Positions 1 to 5,030 of a DNA stretch of 5,376 nucleotides are shown here, in pieces. Where the stretch lies: assembly GCA_964428935.1 (NCBI GenBank), contig CAYSAG010000342.1, positions 1-5,376 of the forward strand, in the 5' to 3' direction. Below the pieces are notes generated by a model, which searched no databases, was not told the origin of the DNA, and saw only the letters and a list, made by a program, of their open reading frames with translations. The translations under genes were made by a program, and so were the position numbers. Every line of letters begins with the position of its first letter. Position 1 is the stretch's first letter. Origin of the DNA: JAADHY01 sp964428935. Lineage in GTDB: Bacteria > Planctomycetota > Planctomycetia > Planctomycetales > Planctomycetaceae.

Positions 1-118
1 GAAAGAGCAGAATTCCCAACAGCCCGAGCAGAAGCAGAACGAGCCACCCGTTGACGGTGGGACTGCGGCGAGTGGCTGGCTGAAACGAGGCCGAGTACTG
101 TGGACCCTCAGACGACAT
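1..118 (-). CDS. N-terminus of a single-pass membrane protein (partial, unknown function)
   Basis: Reading leftward from an ATG at 118-116, an open frame of 39 codons runs off the window edge. The protein begins MSSEGPQYSASF, then has a short polar, Arg/Pro-containing stretch (to about residue 24), then a run of Leu, Val, Gly and Ile from Trp25 to Phe39 that reads as a transmembrane helix entering the membrane. No signal-peptidase site is visible before the edge, so it is more likely an anchored protein with a cytoplasmic N-terminal tail than a secreted one. The start is well supported: AGGAG (131-127) lies 8 bases before the ATG. It follows the next leftward gene by 102 bases and may be co-transcribed with it. 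Nothing seen allows a family assignment. Confidence 0.7.
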   Translation of the reverse strand, partial: MSSEGPQYSASFQPATRRSPTVNGWLVLLLLGLLGILLF

Positions 119-125
119 GGGTGCG

Positions 126-173
126 GCTCCTGTTCCGACGCAACGTCCTTTCTTGTCAGACGCTCCTGTTCCG
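126..173. repeat. 12-base direct repeat, two copies 36 bases apart
   Basis: The sequence GCTCCTGTTCCG occurs at 126-137 and again, identically, at 162-173. On the minus strand each copy carries an AGGAG core. Only the proximal copy is placed to serve a start codon; the distal copy is followed by a TGA-containing stretch with no start at usable spacing. It could be a small tandem duplication of the ribosome-binding region or a repeated protein-binding site. Confidence 0.6.
127..131 (-). promoter_or_regulatory. Shine-Dalgarno of the membrane-protein gene
   Basis: AGGAG on the minus strand, 8 bases before the ATG at 118. It decides the start of this partial gene. It lies inside one copy of a 12-base direct repeat (126-137 and 162-173). 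Confidence 0.7.
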
Positions 174-187
174 CCCGCGCGAACTCA

Positions 188-234
188 CCGGCTGGCCCTT
201 GGCGGTCGCTTTCGGTTCGCTCAAGCCAGCCCGG
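188..234 (-). repeat. Inverted repeat overlapping the stop codon region of the 261-residue gene
   Basis: GGCTGGC at 190-196 is the exact reverse complement of GCCAGCC at 225-231. With one bulged base the arms extend to 9 bp (188-196 with 225-234). The arm at 225-234 lies in the last codons of the leftward gene, whose TGA is at 223-221. The intervening 28 bases include the stop codon. There is no T run after the stem on the minus strand, so it is not a classic intrinsic terminator. It may be mRNA-end structure, or chance in GC-rich DNA. Confidence 0.35.
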
Positions 235-1006
235 AAGTCTTCTCGGCCAGTTCCCGCACGGCCGCAACGAATCGCACTCGCACCTTCTCGGGCAACTGCT
301 GCATTTCCGCCAGGAAGTCCGGCGTCAAGGTTCGGCTGTACTTTTCCAGGGTGACGGTCATGCGTCGGACCAGCCGAGCGGTCGCGACGGGCGGTTCGGT
401 GGCCACGGCCGTCGAGGCGGCCTGCTGACCGTTTTCGGCCGGTGGCGGCGTCAAGGCGTCCTTGCGGTACGGAGTGTACGCGGCGGCTGGCGTTCGAGCG
501 TCGGGTGAGCTCGGTGAAGGAGCTGCGTCCGACGGGGAGCCCGACTCGGCGGCCGGCTCGGACGGCTGTTTCACTTCGACCACTTCCTCCGGCCCGAACG
601 TCACCACTTCCGGTTCCGACGACTTGGCCGTCAGGTCCTCGCCGTGCTGCAGCCGACGCCAGGCTTTCATTTCGGCCACGGTGGCCTTGTTTTCTTCAGC
701 CCACGCCAGGCACTCCGCCGCGTCGTCCCAGTTCAAGGCGACGTAAAAGTGAGACCACTTGAGCGAGGGGTAAAGGTGAGCGACGTCGGCAAACGTCTCC
801 CACACCCGACGGCGCTGGTAGACCTGGTCCGGGCTGAGGCCGACCAGGGCGGCAAAGTCGGCGTCGGTCCGGCCGCGAGCGTACCGGCGCGTCCACTTGG
901 CCGCACACTCACCGACGACCCAGTTGCACCGACTGACGGCCTCCCGTGCCTTCTCCACCAGCTCCTCTTCCGTCTCGCGCACCTCCAAGTCGACTCCGTC
1001 TGCCAT
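221..1006 (-). CDS. Hypothetical protein: helical/HTH-like N-terminus, Pro/Ala/Ser linker, short C-terminal helical domain
   Basis: I do not recognise a named family. Starting at the ATG at 1006 the protein is 261 residues. Residues 8-40 form an acidic-to-amphipathic helix (ETEEELVEKAREAVSRC). Residues 46-72 (RTDADFAALVGLSPDQVYQR and following) look like a helix-turn-helix: a 'not yet sensed/then recognise' pattern with GLSPDQVYQRR as the putative turn and recognition helix. Residues 75-125 are Trp-rich and helical (SHFYVALNWDDAAECLAWA). Overall this resembles the organisation of phage/plasmid DUF3102- or ParB/KorB-like adaptor regions, which is an inference only. Residues 126-210 are a low-complexity Pro/Ser/Ala/Glu linker, and 211-261 form a basic-amphipathic C-terminal segment. 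The ATG at 1006 is preferred over a GTG at 1018 because AAGGTGG ends 8 bases before the ATG and overlaps the GTG. There is no signal peptide, so it is probably cytoplasmic. A regulatory or nucleoid-associated role is possible but unproven. Confidence 0.75.
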   Translation of the reverse strand: MADGVDLEVRETEEELVEKAREAVSRCNWVVGECAAKWTRRYARGRTDADFAALVGLSPDQVYQRRRVWETFADVAHLYPSLKWSHFYVALNWDDAAECLAWAEENKATVAEMKAWRRLQHGEDLTAKSSEPEVVTFGPEEVVEVKQPSEPAAESGSPSDAAPSPSSPDARTPAAAYTPYRKDALTPPPAENGQQAASTAVATEPPVATARLVRRMTVTLEKYSRTLTPDFLAEMQQLPEKVRVRFVAAVRELAEKTSGLA

Positions 1007-1014
1007 TGGGCCAA

Positions 1015-1022
1015 CCACCTTT
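1015..1022 (-). promoter_or_regulatory. Shine-Dalgarno that fixes the start at 1006
   Basis: AAAGGTGG on the minus strand, one base from the AAGGAGG ideal, with 8 bases to the ATG at 1006. A longer frame could begin with a GTG at 1018, but that codon lies inside this motif, so the shorter reading is preferred. Confidence 0.65.
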
Positions 1023-1393
1023 GCTTGTCTAGACGCTCCACACTCCGTGGCTTGCTCTCACCCGTCTCGCACGCGGAACAAAACAGCGACCGCACGGCGG
1101 CGCGAGGCTGCCGGTCGTCCGAAAACCGACCGCGCTCGAGCCCACCGGCCGCGGCGGCGCACCGTGCCGGTTCATGCTAGTTGCCGGAATGCTGAATTGG
1201 AAGTTTGTCTGCGCGTGTCCGGGAAGCGGAAAACTGTGCCCCGCGCCGTGTCCGACGCAGCGGACGGCGCGTGCACAGCCGAGGGCTGCAGGGCCGCACG
1301 CGGGCGGGGGCTGTCGTCGGCGCGGCAGACCGTGACTCGCTGGCTTTTCGACAACCGGCCCCTGCGGTAGGGTAGAGCTCGGTCCAGGCAGAC

Positions 1394-1418
1394 CTTCCGG
1401 GCCGGCGGAAGCTGCCGG
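1394..1418 (+). promoter_or_regulatory. Overlapping alternative hairpins in the amidohydrolase leader
   Basis: CTTCCG (1394-1399) pairs exactly with CGGAAG (1406-1411). CCGGC (1402-1406) pairs exactly with GCCGG (1414-1418). The two stems share bases and cannot form together. They lie about 47-70 bases before the ATG. This could be leader-RNA structure. In DNA this GC-rich short stems arise easily by chance, so the call is weak. Confidence 0.25.
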
Positions 1419-1450
1419 TTTCTCGGGAGCCGTTTTGGGGGAAGTCCAGT

Positions 1451-1456
1451 GGGAGG
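1451..1456 (+). promoter_or_regulatory. Shine-Dalgarno that fixes the amidohydrolase start at 1465
   Basis: GGGAGG lies 8 bases before the ATG at 1465, and that ATG is immediately followed by a signal peptide. An in-frame upstream start at 1435 (GGG-rich context, no ribosome-binding site) would put ten residues ahead of the signal peptide and is rejected. Confidence 0.75.
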
Positions 1457-1464
1457 CACAAGGA

Positions 1465-3105
1465 ATGAAGCGTCTGACCTGTTGGCTTTGCGGCTTGGTC
1501 TTGCTGTGGGCGGCCGGGGGGACCGGGCGAGCCGACGAACCGGTCCAGGCCGACTTGCTGCTGAAAGGAGGGACGTTGGTCGACGGAACCGGACGTCCGG
1601 CTGTTGTCGGCGACGTGGCGGTCCGCGGAGACCGCATTGTGGCCGTCGGACGGTTTCGCGTGAAGGACGCTCGCTGGGTGCTCGACTGCCGCGGCCTAGT
1701 CGTCTCGCCGGGGTTCATTGACCTGCACACCCACTGTGACGGAGAGATTGAAAAGCCCGAGACGCGGGCGAACATCAACTACGTCACGCAGGGGTGCACA
1801 ACCGTCGTCACGGGCAATTGCGGAGGCGGTCCGGTCGACGTCAAAGCGTTTTACGAAAAAATCGACGCTCGCGGAGCCGGAACGAACGTGGCCCACCTGG
1901 TGCCTCAGGGGTCGGTTCGAGGCTTCGTGGTCGGCTCACAGGAGCGGCCGGCAACGGAAAAAGAAATTCGCAAAATGCAGCAGTTGGTCCGACAGGGCAT
2001 GCTGGACGGAGCGTGGGGAATGTCGACCGGACTGATTTACGTGCCCAGCTCGTACGCCGACACGGACGAATTGGTCCAGCTGGCCCGGGTGGTCGCTCAA
2101 TTCGGTGGCCTGTACGCTTCGCACATTCGCAACGAGGGCACCAAGCTGTTGGAGGCGGTGGAAGAAGCGTTGACCATTGGACGCCGCGCGGGCGTGCCCG
2201 TCCACATTTCCCACTTCAAGTCGAGCGGCCGAGACGCGTGGGGGTTGGTGTTGAAAGCGGCCGACCGAATTGAACAGGCTCGCCGACAGGGCCAGTCCGT
2301 CACCGCCGACCAGTACCCGTACACGGCTTCCAGTACGTCGCTGTCGGCCATGCTCGTGCCGACGTGGGCCCGGGCCGGCGGGCTGAAACGGCTGCTGGAG
2401 CGTCTGGCCGACCCCACCACGGGCCCGCGAATCCGCAAGGAAATGGCCGAGGAGCTGCAGAAACGCAACGGCGGGGAAAGTCTGCTGGTGGCTCAGTGTC
2501 GTCGCCACCCGCAGTGGGTGGGCAAGCGGTTGAGCGAGATTGCGGTTGCCGAGGGAGTGGAGCCGCTGGAAGTGGCGCTGACTATTCTCCGGGACGGCGG
2601 TGCGTCCATGGTCAACTTCGGAATGAACGAGCAAGACGTTCGGGCCGTCATGAAACGCCCCTGGGTGGCGACCGCCTCGGACGGCGGTTCGCGTCTTCCC
2701 GGGCCGGACCGACCGCACCCGCGCAACTACGGAACCTTTCCGCGAAAGATTGGGCGCTACGCGCTGCGCGAACACGTGTTGTCGCTGGAGCAGGCCGTGC
2801 GCAGCGCGACCGGACTCCCCGCCGACATTCTGGGCCTTTCCGACCGCGGCTACCTGCGGTCCGGCTACGCGGCCGACTTGGTTGTGTTCGACCCCGAGCG
2901 ACTGACTGACCGGGCGACGTTTTCCGACCCGCACCAGTACGCCGAGGGCATTGTCTACGTGTTCGTGAACGGCCGGCCGGCGGTGTTCCGTGGCACTCCG
3001 ACCGGAGCCCTTGCCGGTCGCGCCCTGCGACACCCGGTCCCAAAGCGGGCCGGTGCGGCACGCAGAGGTCGAACGGAGCCGTCCCAACCGAGCCGGTCGC
3101 GGTGA
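1465..3105 (+). CDS. Exported N-acyl-D-amino-acid deacylase-like amidohydrolase (D-aminoacylase family)
   Basis: This is a zinc-dependent amidohydrolase of the D-aminoacylase branch. Family members remove the acyl group from N-acyl-D-amino acids; the true substrate here is unknown. From the ATG at 1465 it has 546 residues. Residues 1-23 are a Sec signal peptide (MKRLTCWLCGLVLLWAAGG, cleavage probably after GRA), so it acts outside the cytoplasm. Residues 30-80 are the small beta domain (LLLKGGTLVDGTGRP). The TIM-barrel carries the expected metal ligands: His88 and His90 in DLHTH, Cys119 in TGNCG, His220 in ASHIRNEG, His250 in HISHFKS, and catalytic Asp406 in ATASDGG. HPRNYGTFPR near residue 418 is also typical of the family. 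The beta-domain closes near residue 520. The last 23 residues form an Arg/Pro/Ser-rich tail beyond the usual family end. It has its own Shine-Dalgarno, a divergent neighbour upstream and a probable terminator downstream, so it is probably monocistronic. Family is secure; substrate is not. Confidence 0.92.
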   Translation: MKRLTCWLCGLVLLWAAGGTGRADEPVQADLLLKGGTLVDGTGRPAVVGDVAVRGDRIVAVGRFRVKDARWVLDCRGLVVSPGFIDLHTHCDGEIEKPETRANINYVTQGCTTVVTGNCGGGPVDVKAFYEKIDARGAGTNVAHLVPQGSVRGFVVGSQERPATEKEIRKMQQLVRQGMLDGAWGMSTGLIYVPSSYADTDELVQLARVVAQFGGLYASHIRNEGTKLLEAVEEALTIGRRAGVPVHISHFKSSGRDAWGLVLKAADRIEQARRQGQSVTADQYPYTASSTSLSAMLVPTWARAGGLKRLLERLADPTTGPRIRKEMAEELQKRNGGESLLVAQCRRHPQWVGKRLSEIAVAEGVEPLEVALTILRDGGASMVNFGMNEQDVRAVMKRPWVATASDGGSRLPGPDRPHPRNYGTFPRKIGRYALREHVLSLEQAVRSATGLPADILGLSDRGYLRSGYAADLVVFDPERLTDRATFSDPHQYAEGIVYVFVNGRPAVFRGTPTGALAGRALRHPVPKRAGAARRGRTEPSQPSRSR

Positions 3106-3139
3106 AAGTCGCGGCCAGCACCACAAGACGGCAGCGCCG

Positions 3140-3180
3140 CGGCGACGGCAAGAAGTCGAGCGACGTCGCGCCGTTTTTTT
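3140..3180 (+). terminator. Probable intrinsic terminator of the amidohydrolase gene
   Basis: A GC-rich stem, CGGC-GACG (3140-3147) with CGTC-gc-GCCG (3164-3173, two bases bulged), closes a 16-base loop and is followed directly by seven T residues (3174-3180). It begins 34 bases after the TGA at 3103-3105. The stem is imperfect but the T run is the only such tract nearby, and its position between convergent genes fits. Confidence 0.6.
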
Positions 3181-3205
3181 CGGAACCGGTTGAGGTGCGT
3201 CGTTT

Positions 3206-3257
3206 CGAAGGCGGCCGCCGGCCGGCGGTTCGTCGAAGCCGTTCGGGAGGACCGAAC
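3206..3257. repeat. Palindrome cluster in the convergent intergenic gap
   Basis: A perfect 14-base palindrome, CCGCCGGCCGGCGG (3215-3228), overlaps a perfect 10-base palindrome, GGCGGCCGCC (3210-3219), and is bracketed by CGAA (3206-3209) and TTCG (3229-3232). A further perfect hairpin, GTTCGG-GAGGA-CCGAAC, lies at 3241-3257. They sit 28-79 bases past the leftward porin stop. They could end or stabilise the porin transcript, but no T run follows on the minus strand. Confidence 0.45.
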
Positions 3258-3284
3258 CTGTGCCGGCGGACGTCGGGCCGTCGG

Positions 3285-4691
3285 TCAGAACGTCAGAATG
3301 GTCTGCCAGTACGCGTACGTGACGTCGCCTCGGGCTCGAATGCCGGGAACCTTCTTCACAAACTCGCCGGCGAACAGGTGAGCCACGCCGACCTCGAGCA
3401 GCCAGTTGTCCGGAAGAACTTTCCAGCGAATGCGCAGTTCGGGTTGGTGTCCCAGGTAGTTGCCGGACCGGCCTGTGGGGTCGTGGAGGTGGGTCGTCGT
3501 CCACTCGTCTCGGCTCGACGCCAGCCAGTAGAACCGGTGGGCGAACATGACCTCGACGTTTTGGGCCGGTTTGAGAATCAGTCGGTAGCCGGGCGAAACC
3601 AGGTTGCTGCGTGCGAACAGTCCGTAGAGGCTCGTCGGGCCGAACTCGAAACGGCGAGCTCCGTAGAGCGGGTCGAACCGGTTGTTGTGAGCGTCGTTCG
3701 GGTTCCTGTCGCCGCTGGCGTAGTCGAACTGGAACAGAAGTCGCGGGGACCACGGGCTGTCGAAGGTGTAACCGGCGGCAATGTGCTGCAAGTGGGCGAG
3801 GTGACGCAAGTCCGTCGTGTCGGTAGAGGCTTTCGACGCGCGGGACCGGCCGACTTGCAGCACCGACTCCCATTCGAAGTCGAACTGCCCGGCTTGCGGC
3901 CGCCGGAAGAACCGCACACCGGCGGTGTAGAGACGCCGGTTGCGTGTGGCCAAGTCGGCGCTGTCCGCCTCGCGCAGTCCGAACAGGTAGAGTTCGGTGG
4001 CGACTTGCGGCAGCAGGTGCGGCAGCTCGGAGTGGACTCCCCAAAACTGCACGTGGAAGTCTTCGCGGTCGAACTGAACGTCGTTGTCGAGCAGGCTCGC
4101 CGGGTCGGACGGCAGCCGGGTGACGGGGAGCACGTAAAAGGCCTGGAGGCGGTCGCCTCGGTCTGTCGTGCGCGCGGCACGCACCCCGGTGAAGTGGTTG
4201 GGGGTGTTGCGGAACCGGTTGCGAGCAACCAGCCGGCGACTGCCGACGTCCATTGTGAAGCGGCCGAAACGGACACGGGTCTGACTGCCGTCGTGCAGGA
4301 CGTCGAGCAACGGGAATTCCACGTACGCCTGCAGCAATTCAAGCGTGTTGACCACGCCCGTGTCGAGAGCCGTCCCGTCGTCGGCCAACTGCTGGCGCGA
4401 GTCGAGCAGTTCGGCCGCGAAGTCGGTGGACCCGAAGGTCGCGGTTGCCACCACCCCCGTGCGGAAGACGAAGGCCTGGTCGCTGCCGTTGCCGTCGACG
4501 CGGAACTGTCGGTCGAGCGTCTCGTAACGAGTCCGGTGGTGGACGCCCACTCGGAGCCAGTCGCCAGAGTCTGCAGGCTGGCTCAGGCACGAGGTCGACG
4601 CGTCGTCGCCCGCCGCTGGCGCGAGTGCAGCGGCACCGACGACCAGAGCCAGGCCGAAGACCAGGAGCCGTACGCGCTTGGCGTTGTTCAT
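3285..4691 (-). CDS. Alginate-export-family outer-membrane beta-barrel protein
   Basis: This is a predicted outer-membrane porin of the alginate export family (AlgE-like fold). In Planctomycetota and other non-alginate producers such proteins are general barrels of unknown substrate. It has 468 residues. Residues 1-28 form a signal peptide (basic MNNAKRVR, then LLVFGLALVVGAAALAPAAG). The rest is alternating amphipathic beta-strands ending in a C-terminal phenylalanine (WQTILTF), the usual signal for barrel insertion by the BAM machinery. The stretch FQFDYASGDRNPNDAHNNRF (residues about 330-350) followed by DPLYGARRFEFGP and later RLILKPAQNVEV is typical of the family. The ATG at 4691 is the only plausible start, since a TGA lies in frame 15 bases upstream. 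Unlike the other genes here it has no Shine-Dalgarno; the mRNA just before the ATG reads CCTCCCAGC. A MITE-like block begins 42 bases upstream. Transport of alginate itself is not implied. Confidence 0.87.
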   Translation of the reverse strand: MNNAKRVRLLVFGLALVVGAAALAPAAGDDASTSCLSQPADSGDWLRVGVHHRTRYETLDRQFRVDGNGSDQAFVFRTGVVATATFGSTDFAAELLDSRQQLADDGTALDTGVVNTLELLQAYVEFPLLDVLHDGSQTRVRFGRFTMDVGSRRLVARNRFRNTPNHFTGVRAARTTDRGDRLQAFYVLPVTRLPSDPASLLDNDVQFDREDFHVQFWGVHSELPHLLPQVATELYLFGLREADSADLATRNRRLYTAGVRFFRRPQAGQFDFEWESVLQVGRSRASKASTDTTDLRHLAHLQHIAAGYTFDSPWSPRLLFQFDYASGDRNPNDAHNNRFDPLYGARRFEFGPTSLYGLFARSNLVSPGYRLILKPAQNVEVMFAHRFYWLASSRDEWTTTHLHDPTGRSGNYLGHQPELRIRWKVLPDNWLLEVGVAHLFAGEFVKKVPGIRARGDVTYAYWQTILTF

Positions 4692-4948
4692 GCTGGGAGG
4701 CTGTTTTCAAATTGACATGGGACGCAAGAAGCGGTTCTTTGCATAACTGCGCGGGGTAAGCAGTTCATGGCGACGGCGGCGACCTCAGCTCGGGCTCAGC
4801 AAATGGGCCCCCGGCCGCCCTCGCCGACGCCTCGCCTTGCCGTGGAAGGGTGACAGGCCGAGGCGACGGCGAGACGAACGAGGCTGGGAGGGCGATCGCC
4901 GTAACGTCCTTGCGGGAAACGAACTTCCAAAGCGCGCAATTATGTAAT
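4692..4948. other. Non-coding stretch upstream of the porin, mostly a MITE-like block
   Basis: There is no credible gene here. The first 41 bases (4692-4732) are the porin leader. The rest is the inverted-repeat-bounded block described separately. An exact TTGACA occurs at 4712-4717 on the plus strand, but no matching -10 lies at 16-18 bases, so it is not called as a promoter. Confidence 0.55.
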
Positions 4949-4953
4949 GAGCC
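4733..4953. mobile_element. MITE-like block bounded by imperfect 21-base inverted repeats
   Basis: Positions 4733-4753 (starting GGTTCTTTGCATAA and ending TGCGCG) match the reverse complement of 4933-4953 (starting GGCTCATTACATAA and ending TGCGCG) at 17 of 21 positions. An AGTTC also lies just inside each end (4762-4766; 4921-4925 on the opposite strand, GAACT). The 179-base interior is non-coding and carries a GC-rich inverted repeat (4820-4873) centred within 4 bases of the centre of the whole block. The flanks are CAAGAAGC on the left and CAAAAAAAGC on the right, which could be a degraded target duplication but are not identical. The parent transposon is not identified. Its right end overlaps the probable left end of the neighbouring IS. 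Confidence 0.45.
4820..4873. repeat. GC-rich inverted repeat, 15-base arms with one mismatch
   Basis: CTCGCCGACGCCTCG (4820-4834) and CGAGGCGACGGCGAG (4859-4873) are reverse complements except for one central A-A mismatch, leaving a 24-base spacer that itself can form a small CCTT/AAGG hairpin. There is no T run on either side, so it is not a standard terminator. It lies at the centre of the MITE-like block. Confidence 0.65.
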
Positions 4954-4961
4954 CAAAAAAA

Positions 4962-5029
4962 GCTACGTCTCCGCTGCGAGAGGAGGGCGAACAGAAGGAA
5001 ATGTTCACCCCAAAGCACGGAGGCGTAGC
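4962..5029 (+). promoter_or_regulatory. IS leader hairpin that occludes the transposase ribosome-binding site
   Basis: GCTACGTCTCCG (4962-4973) pairs with CGGAGGCGTAGC (5018-5029) over all 12 positions in RNA, with one U-G wobble (4968/5023). The 3' arm contains the whole Shine-Dalgarno GGAGG (5019-5023), and the ATG follows one base after the stem. The stem can extend by TGC/GCA (4975-4977/5015-5017). An inner stem of GAACA/TGTTC (4989-4993/5002-5006) plus GGG/CCC (4985-4987/5008-5010) fills the 44-base loop. A transcript entering from outside the IS would carry both arms; one starting inside the loop would not. Confidence 0.6.
5019..5023 (+). promoter_or_regulatory. Transposase Shine-Dalgarno
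   Basis: GGAGG with 7 bases to the ATG at 5031. It supports this start over the in-frame ATG at 5001, which would add ten residues and whose nearest strong motif, AGGAGG at 4981-4986, is 14 bases away. Confidence 0.7.
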
Positions 5030-5030
5030 G

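Larger units (their letters stand above)
1007..1464. other. 458-base non-coding gap between divergent genes
   Basis: This gap must hold the promoters of both the leftward unknown gene and the rightward amidohydrolase. I see no convincing gene: the open frames here read as Arg/Pro/Ala-rich shadow peptides without ribosome-binding sites. Local structures are a perfect 6-bp hairpin (CGGTCG at 1112-1117 with CGACCG at 1127-1132), a 5-bp hairpin with a 3-base loop (1276-1288), and two overlapping, mutually exclusive hairpins just before the amidohydrolase (1394-1411 and 1402-1418). The best -35-like hexamer for the rightward gene is TCGACA at 1348-1353, but no good -10 follows at normal spacing, so no promoter is called. 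Confidence 0.6.
4955..5029 (-). terminator. Possible leftward intrinsic terminator formed by the same stem
   Basis: On the minus strand the stem (5029-5018 with 4973-4962) ends exactly at seven T residues (4961-4955). The G-U pair of the plus strand becomes an A-C mismatch here and the loop is 44 bases, both less than ideal for a terminator. Confidence 0.35.

Noticed and set aside
1348..1378. Candidate promoter for the amidohydrolase (TCGACA with TAGAGC)
   Set aside because: The -35 matches 5 of 6, but the only -10-like hexamer is 3 of 6 at 19-base spacing.
1936..4044. A 702-codon open frame on the minus strand across the amidohydrolase and into the porin
   Set aside because: It is exactly in antisense register with the amidohydrolase codons. 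It stays open only because TTA, CTA and TCA codons are rare in this GC-rich gene. The peptide is Arg/Pro/Ala-rich with no domain.
3102..4715. A 537-codon plus-strand frame whose GTG overlaps the amidohydrolase stop
   Set aside because: The GTGA overlap is tempting as translational coupling, but the frame is the in-register antisense of the porin and passes through the terminator region. The porin frame has a signal peptide and barrel features.
4712..4717. Perfect TTGACA -35 hexamer on the plus strand
   Set aside because: At 17 bases the -10 position reads TTCTTT. The better CATAAC is 24 bases away, too far for a normal sigma-70 promoter.
4792..4797. GGGCTC, a possible second inverted IS terminus
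   Set aside because: The adjoining bases do not resemble the reverse complement of 4949-4967, so six matching bases are not evidence of an end.
4892..4899. GCGATCGC, the cyanobacterial HIP1 octamer, inside a 10-base palindrome GGCGATCGCC
   Set aside because: It is a single occurrence in non-cyanobacterial-looking DNA. One GC-rich palindrome is expected by chance.
4939..4944. CATAAT -10-like hexamer on the minus strand, pointing from the IS to the porin
   Set aside because: It matches 5 of 6 but no -35 is found at 16-18 bases, and it lies within the inverted-repeat end, which explains its sequence.
4765..4956. Minus-strand frame of 63 codons starting at a TTG
   Set aside because: There is no ribosome-binding site and it spans the MITE-like block. 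Its SLHNCA string recurs in another shadow frame only because of the inverted repeats.
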